Assembly: GCA_016169945.1 (NCBI GenBank)
Contig: JADLSH010000191.1
Coordinates: 1,453,501-1,517,500 of the forward strand
Source: Trachythela sp. YZ-2020
Taxonomy: Eukaryota > Cnidaria > Anthozoa > Malacalcyonacea > Clavulariidae
Length of the DNA: 64,000 nucleotides
Direction of reading: 5' to 3'
Position numbers and translations under genes: made by a program. Position 1 is the first letter of the stretch. Every line of letters begins with the position of its first letter. Below the pieces are notes generated by a model. That model saw only the letters and a list, made by a program, of their open reading frames with translations, had not been told where the DNA came from and searched no databases. Of the stretch, positions 59,474 through 64,000 are shown piece by piece.

Positions 59474-60944
59474 ATGATTTTGCATGCCGAAGATTGGGTT
59501 CTTTCTCGATTATTATGGTTAGGTTAGGGGTAAGTTGCTCATATGTCGGGGAAGCGCCGAAAAGTGCGCTTGTCGAGTGTTTTTAACGTTTAAAATCACT
59601 ATAATAAATTACTTTTCAAGTGTATAGTACAACTTCTAAAACGGGCCAGTGGCGCAAGTGGTTCAACGATTCAAGGCGCTGATATCGTGTGTTTTGCTCA
59701 TGGACGACTTATGATATCATGTGAAAAGAGTTAGTCAACGTTTGCCGAAAGTCGTGGTTTTCTGAAAAGGTGGCTTACTTACTCTAAAACGAACCAGTAT
59801 TGAAGTAGATTCAACGATTCAAGGCGCTGATTTCTTTTGTGTTTTGCTCATGGACCTCATGAATTATTATTGATTTCTAAACGTTTTCCAAAGGTTTTGT
59901 GTAGCACACAGATAACACAAATCGAGAACACAAATTTTACAGAAATCGTTTTATTCAAAATCTAGTCACAACAGTTGCTTAATATATTACAACTTTACTT
60001 TTTAAACTTTATAAATATATATATCTATACGACACTGCAAAGTCAGTGAAAATCCTGGACTTATACAAATGCTGTAGAACACTCTTATAGTATACTTTTA
60101 AATATAAAACATACAGCAGATAAATACTTTGTGCGAATAATACAAGCTTATGATCAATCAATAATATGATCAATAATATAATCAATAATTTTCTCAATAT
60201 GAGAACAAACACCTAATATACACGATTAAAAATAATTCATATTTGGTATATTAAATCCTTTTTAAACATCCTAAATTCCATTCTATAACATGGTTTTAAC
60301 CTTCTAATTTCACCTCTACATGGCAAAATTGCCTCTATAAAATTGGGCAACATCTACCTTGTGTATTTTAAAATACAGCAACAACTCAGAGTATATTGGG
60401 GACATTTTTATACTTTCGGTATTATATATACTTCAGTATGTTATAAAAGTTTGGGGTGTACTTTTTTAAACTTACAATGTTTTCCAAATAGGTCACAACT
60501 GGTTAAAACTTTGGAGATGAAGTGTTGCAGCTGATTATAGAATACACATTTTTTAAATACGTAACAAATCAATAAGGACAAGTTGAAAAGTCAAAAAAAT
60601 AAAGAGAATAGGTTTTATGGTCTTGCAATTTTGTTTTAACAATATTGATTTGTTATGTATATTTTGGTTGTTTTTGGTTATACATCTGTGCAAAGAACTG
60701 TGTAGAAACAACACCTGGGTTTGTGTTTTACCTCGATATGGACGAGTCAAATGCTCATGAGCACTGCACGGCAGCTTGACAAGTAACCAGACTTATCAAT
60801 GTCAATCTCATTATCTACATGATCTCACATTATCCAATCTACTTGTGAAGCAAGCAGGAGGCCATAAGAAGCTTATTCTTTCTCCAAAAATAGATACGAT
60901 TGTCTTGTAACCACTTAGGTCTGTGCGCGTTTCATATAGATGGG

Positions 60945-61100
60945 CTTCACTGAGCACTATCTGCAGCAGATGGTGGTCAACGAGTAGTTATTAGAGTGAG
61001 AAAATGATGTCAATTCCTATCAGTGTGAAGTATACTCCTGTTTTGGTGGTCAATAATAACACTACCTTCTGTTGTCTGGTAATGCTTGCATAAATCACGC
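60945..61100. mobile_element. MITE-A copy
   Basis: GATGGGCTTCACTGAGCACT, GCAGCAGATGGTGGTCAAC, right arm decayed (ACCTTCTGTTGTCTGGTAAT). Confidence 0.7.
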
Positions 61101-61845
61101 ATAACTCATGTTTGTTGTCTATTACCTTGACGACAAAGCTAACAGGATTCAATCTTTCAAGACGTTTATCATTTGCTTCACAGGTATTTCAGTCAAAACA
61201 CAACCAGGTATTAGTTTTCCTATATACTACAAACTGTTTGCCACAGTGAAATAGTGACAATATACTTCACAGAAAACAATGTGAAAACAACTGCGTCTTC
61301 ATAAATGAATGAAGATACGCCATATATCTGCTGCAAGAAATCTTTTAGATTTGACTCCCATCCCAGCCAGGTCTTTTACAGGGATCTGAAATATACAAAA
61401 GGGTTCGTTAATACGTGTGCGTCACCAAGAGATATCATACACTTTTCGCATATCCTTTAAGGAAGTTAAACAGGTGATGTTATACGAATTTAGCACTTGA
61501 AATGCCAAAAATAAAACAGCGGATTAAATTAAGTGCGCGTTGAACATTTGGCAGTACTGAAAGTGATTTAAAACCCTGAATACTGCGTTAAAAATAAGGC
61601 CCTAGACCTAGTTTTTAACATACTGTAGGGTGTTTGAAATTCACTATGATAAACAACTTCAAACGAACCAGCATTTAAAGAGAAATTCAACGCGAAATTT
61701 GAGTTAATTAATCGATTTCCTTTGTGTTTTGCTGATGGTTTATTGAGTTTGGAAAGTAATACTCAAAGGCAGAATATGTTGAAAAATGCTCAATACTGAA
61801 GTGAAAAGTTTTACAATCAAACTTACTTGCGGGATACATCGAGTC

Positions 61846-64000
61846 CTAGAACGCAAGCGATCTCGTCTCCTCCACAGGGGGTAGTTTAAATGCCTGAATA
61901 TCTTGGATTGGTTGGAATGTCATCACTGATGAATCAAGATTATGTGGGTGTCCTACAAAACTCTGAGACAATTTAAACAAAGATTAGCACACGCAAAGTA
62001 TCATAAATCAAACATAAACCTCTGGGCAAACAATTTGTTTCTCGATTCATCTGCGGTATATTGCATAATTTCTGTGATTTGGGCCAGAACTAACCTACCT
62101 GCATAGTTCTGACACAAGCTCATTGTAGAATACTACCTACACTGGACCTCTAAGTTTGAGATTATATAACTAAGCTTACCCGGACTTTAACAATCCGTGG
62201 CCTGGATGGTCCGTATGTGCTTCGTTTCCAGAAGACTTTCTGCAATAAAGCATGCGAAATTCATTAAATTTTATTTACCCACACTTGACTTTTGTCATTA
62301 GCCCCCTACTAAGGATGGTAACTCTAATAAAAATACAGAACAATTGAGGTATCCTAAATGGATTACGCGGAGAATGAGCTATTCAACAGTTGACACGTAC
62401 TCTTTCAACTCACTTGATGTATTGTAAAGCTGTTTTCCAGCCAAACATGACCTCTAGACTCTACCTACGTTTCTTGACATGGAAAAGTTTAAATCCCTTT
62501 AAATGAAACTTGTGAGTTGTGGAACAACCTCACGAATAAATGTACCTGCAGCGTTTAGCGCTGCTTAAGATTTAGTGTGCATGTGTCGAGATAGTTATGT
62601 TTCACAATAAAATTTAGAAGGATTTAAACTTTTCCCAGCGTTGTAAGTTATAAGGCAGCTTTGTGTGAATCAAATGGGCAAGACCAAAAGAAAAACAGTT
62701 ACCATATAAGAAGCGCTAGTTGCTGCGTTATAGACCAAAGTAACCCACGGTCAGATCAGAATAAATGGATGGATTTCAGTACAACAGGCCAGGAAGTGTT
62801 ACATGCAGGGGCAGCTGATGGTGGTCAACTTCAAAAATGTTCATGACTTTATAGAAGCATGCAAATTGAATCACATCTCTTATTTATTTGCCTCTAAATG
62901 ACACCAGACTGCCACATAAGATGAAAAGAATTTAAATTATTTTCCAATTTTCGATAAACATGAAATGCAGGAAGGAACACGTTCGAAACGCTATTGTATA
63001 AAAACCCCTACGCAAAGGGTACAAAGTCACAGATATTTAAGAGTACAAAGTACATGTCATGACGTAGTCATGTCTATAATAGTATAGACTATAGGAGTAT
63101 AGATATAGATGTTGGAGGGTTTTAATATACTGTTTTATCACTATGCAAAAGTAAGACATCAATTAACAAAAATCGAGATAGAGGATTATATGTTTTAGTC
63201 AATTTACCAAATTTTTTCGTACGTTTACTGAAGTCATGGTTACCTAAATCTTTCAGCAAATTTTATGAATAATTTAATGCGTAATTAAGACGTACTTAAG
63301 CAGTACAAAGCAGTACAATAGCAACATCGTATACATTTTGGGGCCAATCAATGTCTGAAAAGTTTAGTGGGGCCATCGGCGGCTAAATAATTTTTGTCGC
63401 GCGTTGATGCGTGTTTCAAAAATGAGCAATTATGAGATCTCAATGACTAATCCGACAAGGATCAAGCTATGAATGTGTTAAATTATACTGGTCAATCTAT
63501 CTTGTTGATTGAATTCGGTTCGAATAATGCGATTCATTGCGCGTCATAACACAGCAAGACCAAGTCAAAAGTGTGCAATTAAAAAAGTCATTATATTTCG
63601 AAATGGGCACATTCATGTGGGCTGTATTCAGTAGAAAAGTACATGGTTTTATGTTTTAAAAGGTTAAAAAGCTAGAATTTTACATACCTGTTGCATTTTT
63701 TCGAAGTCAAGGGACGGACGACTGTAAATTCTTTCATGGGAAGTCATTCGGTGTCTTTTTCGTGCGTGACTGTCAGATGGACGAATTTTCGCGCTGCGAA
63801 CAGGGCTTGTTTTTTGTCTTCTATCTTCGCTGCTATTTGTGCTAGAACCACTGCTTTTCTGTTGTTTAGAAAACAATTCTTTTACTTCTTCATCGCTAGA
63901 GGAACTGTCGCTAGAAAAATTTTGTTTCGGAAAACGAGAGCGTTTCACGTCGGACCATTTTCGTTTCTCGGCGGCATAAAGTCCTCTGTTCGAAGGAGGG
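61846..64000 (-). CDS. unidentified serine-rich basic protein, last three exons (5' end off the window)
   Basis: Exon at 63688-64000 (running off the window), exon 62180-62239 and terminal exon 61846-61962, all joined in phase 0. About 162 residues are visible. The first exon holds RGLYAAEKRKWSDVKR, then an acidic serine cluster SSDSSSSDEEVKELF, then Lys/Arg/Ser-rich sequence with HARKRHRM, ending DFEKMQQ. The 20-codon middle exon reads KVFWKRSTYGPSRPRIVKVR. The last gives SFVGHPHNLDSSVMTFQP and ends ETRSLAF before TAG. The composition suggests a nuclear, CK2-type phosphorylated protein; I do not recognise the family. A strong GTAAGT donor lies about 20 nt past the stop, so an alternative 3' end is possible. 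Confidence 0.65.
62800..62965. mobile_element. MITE-A 5' half in an intron of the serine-rich gene
   Basis: GGGGCAGCTGATGGTGGTCAA, CTTCAAAAATGTTCATGACT, interior CACCAGACTGCCACATAAGA; the right arm is lost. Confidence 0.65.

Larger units (their letters stand above)
58764..61845. other. intergenic between outer CFAP54 start and the serine-rich gene
   Basis: Duplicated promoter flank to about 59770, then AT-rich DNA unique to this unit (to about 61742) with a MITE-A at 60945-61100. I see no exon that fits either neighbour. Confidence 0.6.
55433..62001. repeat. direct duplication, outer unit (6.6 kb)
   Basis: Partner of 50645-55422. Homology runs 55433 to about 59770, is interrupted by roughly 2 kb present only here (about 59770-61742), and resumes at 61743-62001. 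Confidence 0.93.

Noticed and set aside
61339..61389. Possible extra terminal exon (IPVKDLAGMGVKSKRF...) with a good acceptor
   Set aside because: It does not join in frame to the preceding exon by any donor I can see; it may be 3' UTR or chance.

Overview
The window is nuclear DNA of an intron-rich, AT-rich animal genome, probably a marine invertebrate. Short exons with canonical splice sites, many MITEs, tRNA-derived SINEs and foldback palindromes, plus animal-specific germline and ciliary genes, all point that way. I lean towards a cnidarian, but the sequence here does not settle the phylum. All recognisable genes lie on the minus strand; nearly all plus-strand open frames fall in repeats or introns.

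Layout, low to high coordinate (3' to 5' for the genes). (1) 1-3112: repeats, including foldback elements and two fragments resembling the start of a Crypton/KIAA1958-type recombinase ORF, with one possible spacer exon of the next gene. (2) 3113-9607: 5' two-thirds of a MARK/PAR-1 Ser/Thr kinase (12 exons, 363 codons: kinase domain plus UBA); its 3' end lies off the window. (3) 9608-14417: intergenic repeats. (4) 14418-27370: a complete TDRD9/Spindle-E gene (piRNA-pathway DExH helicase with Tudor domain). My 35-exon model sums to 4,164 nt, exactly 1,387 codons plus stop, including a 25-nt microexon and an apparent GC-AG intron. (5) 27963-53973: a CFAP54 gene (ciliary central-apparatus protein). 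My 53-exon model gives 9,438 nt (3,145 codons plus stop) once a 2-nt insertion in exon 3 is discounted. (6) 55433-62001: a second copy of CFAP54 exons 1-8 with its upstream flank, in direct orientation. (7) 61846-64000: the last three exons of an unidentified serine-rich basic protein, whose terminal exon also has a detached copy at 55267-55383.

The most unusual structure is the roughly 4.8/6.6-kb direct duplication at the 5' end of CFAP54. The copy contiguous with the rest of the gene has a frameshift in exon 3, the outer copy is intact, and the junction sits at the loop of a foldback hairpin with a templated filler. This is either a real recent tandem duplication that changes how the gene must be transcribed, or two haplotypes joined during assembly. 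TDRD9 and CFAP54 lie head to tail 592 bp apart; both families act in germ cells or ciliated cells. A possible RFX X-box lies about 110 bp upstream of both CFAP54 start codons.

Exon borders were placed by hand from GT/AG sites, reading phase and family resemblance; individual borders may be off by a base or two. Repeat borders are approximate. I found no CRISPR array, rRNA, functional tRNA or prokaryotic gene.
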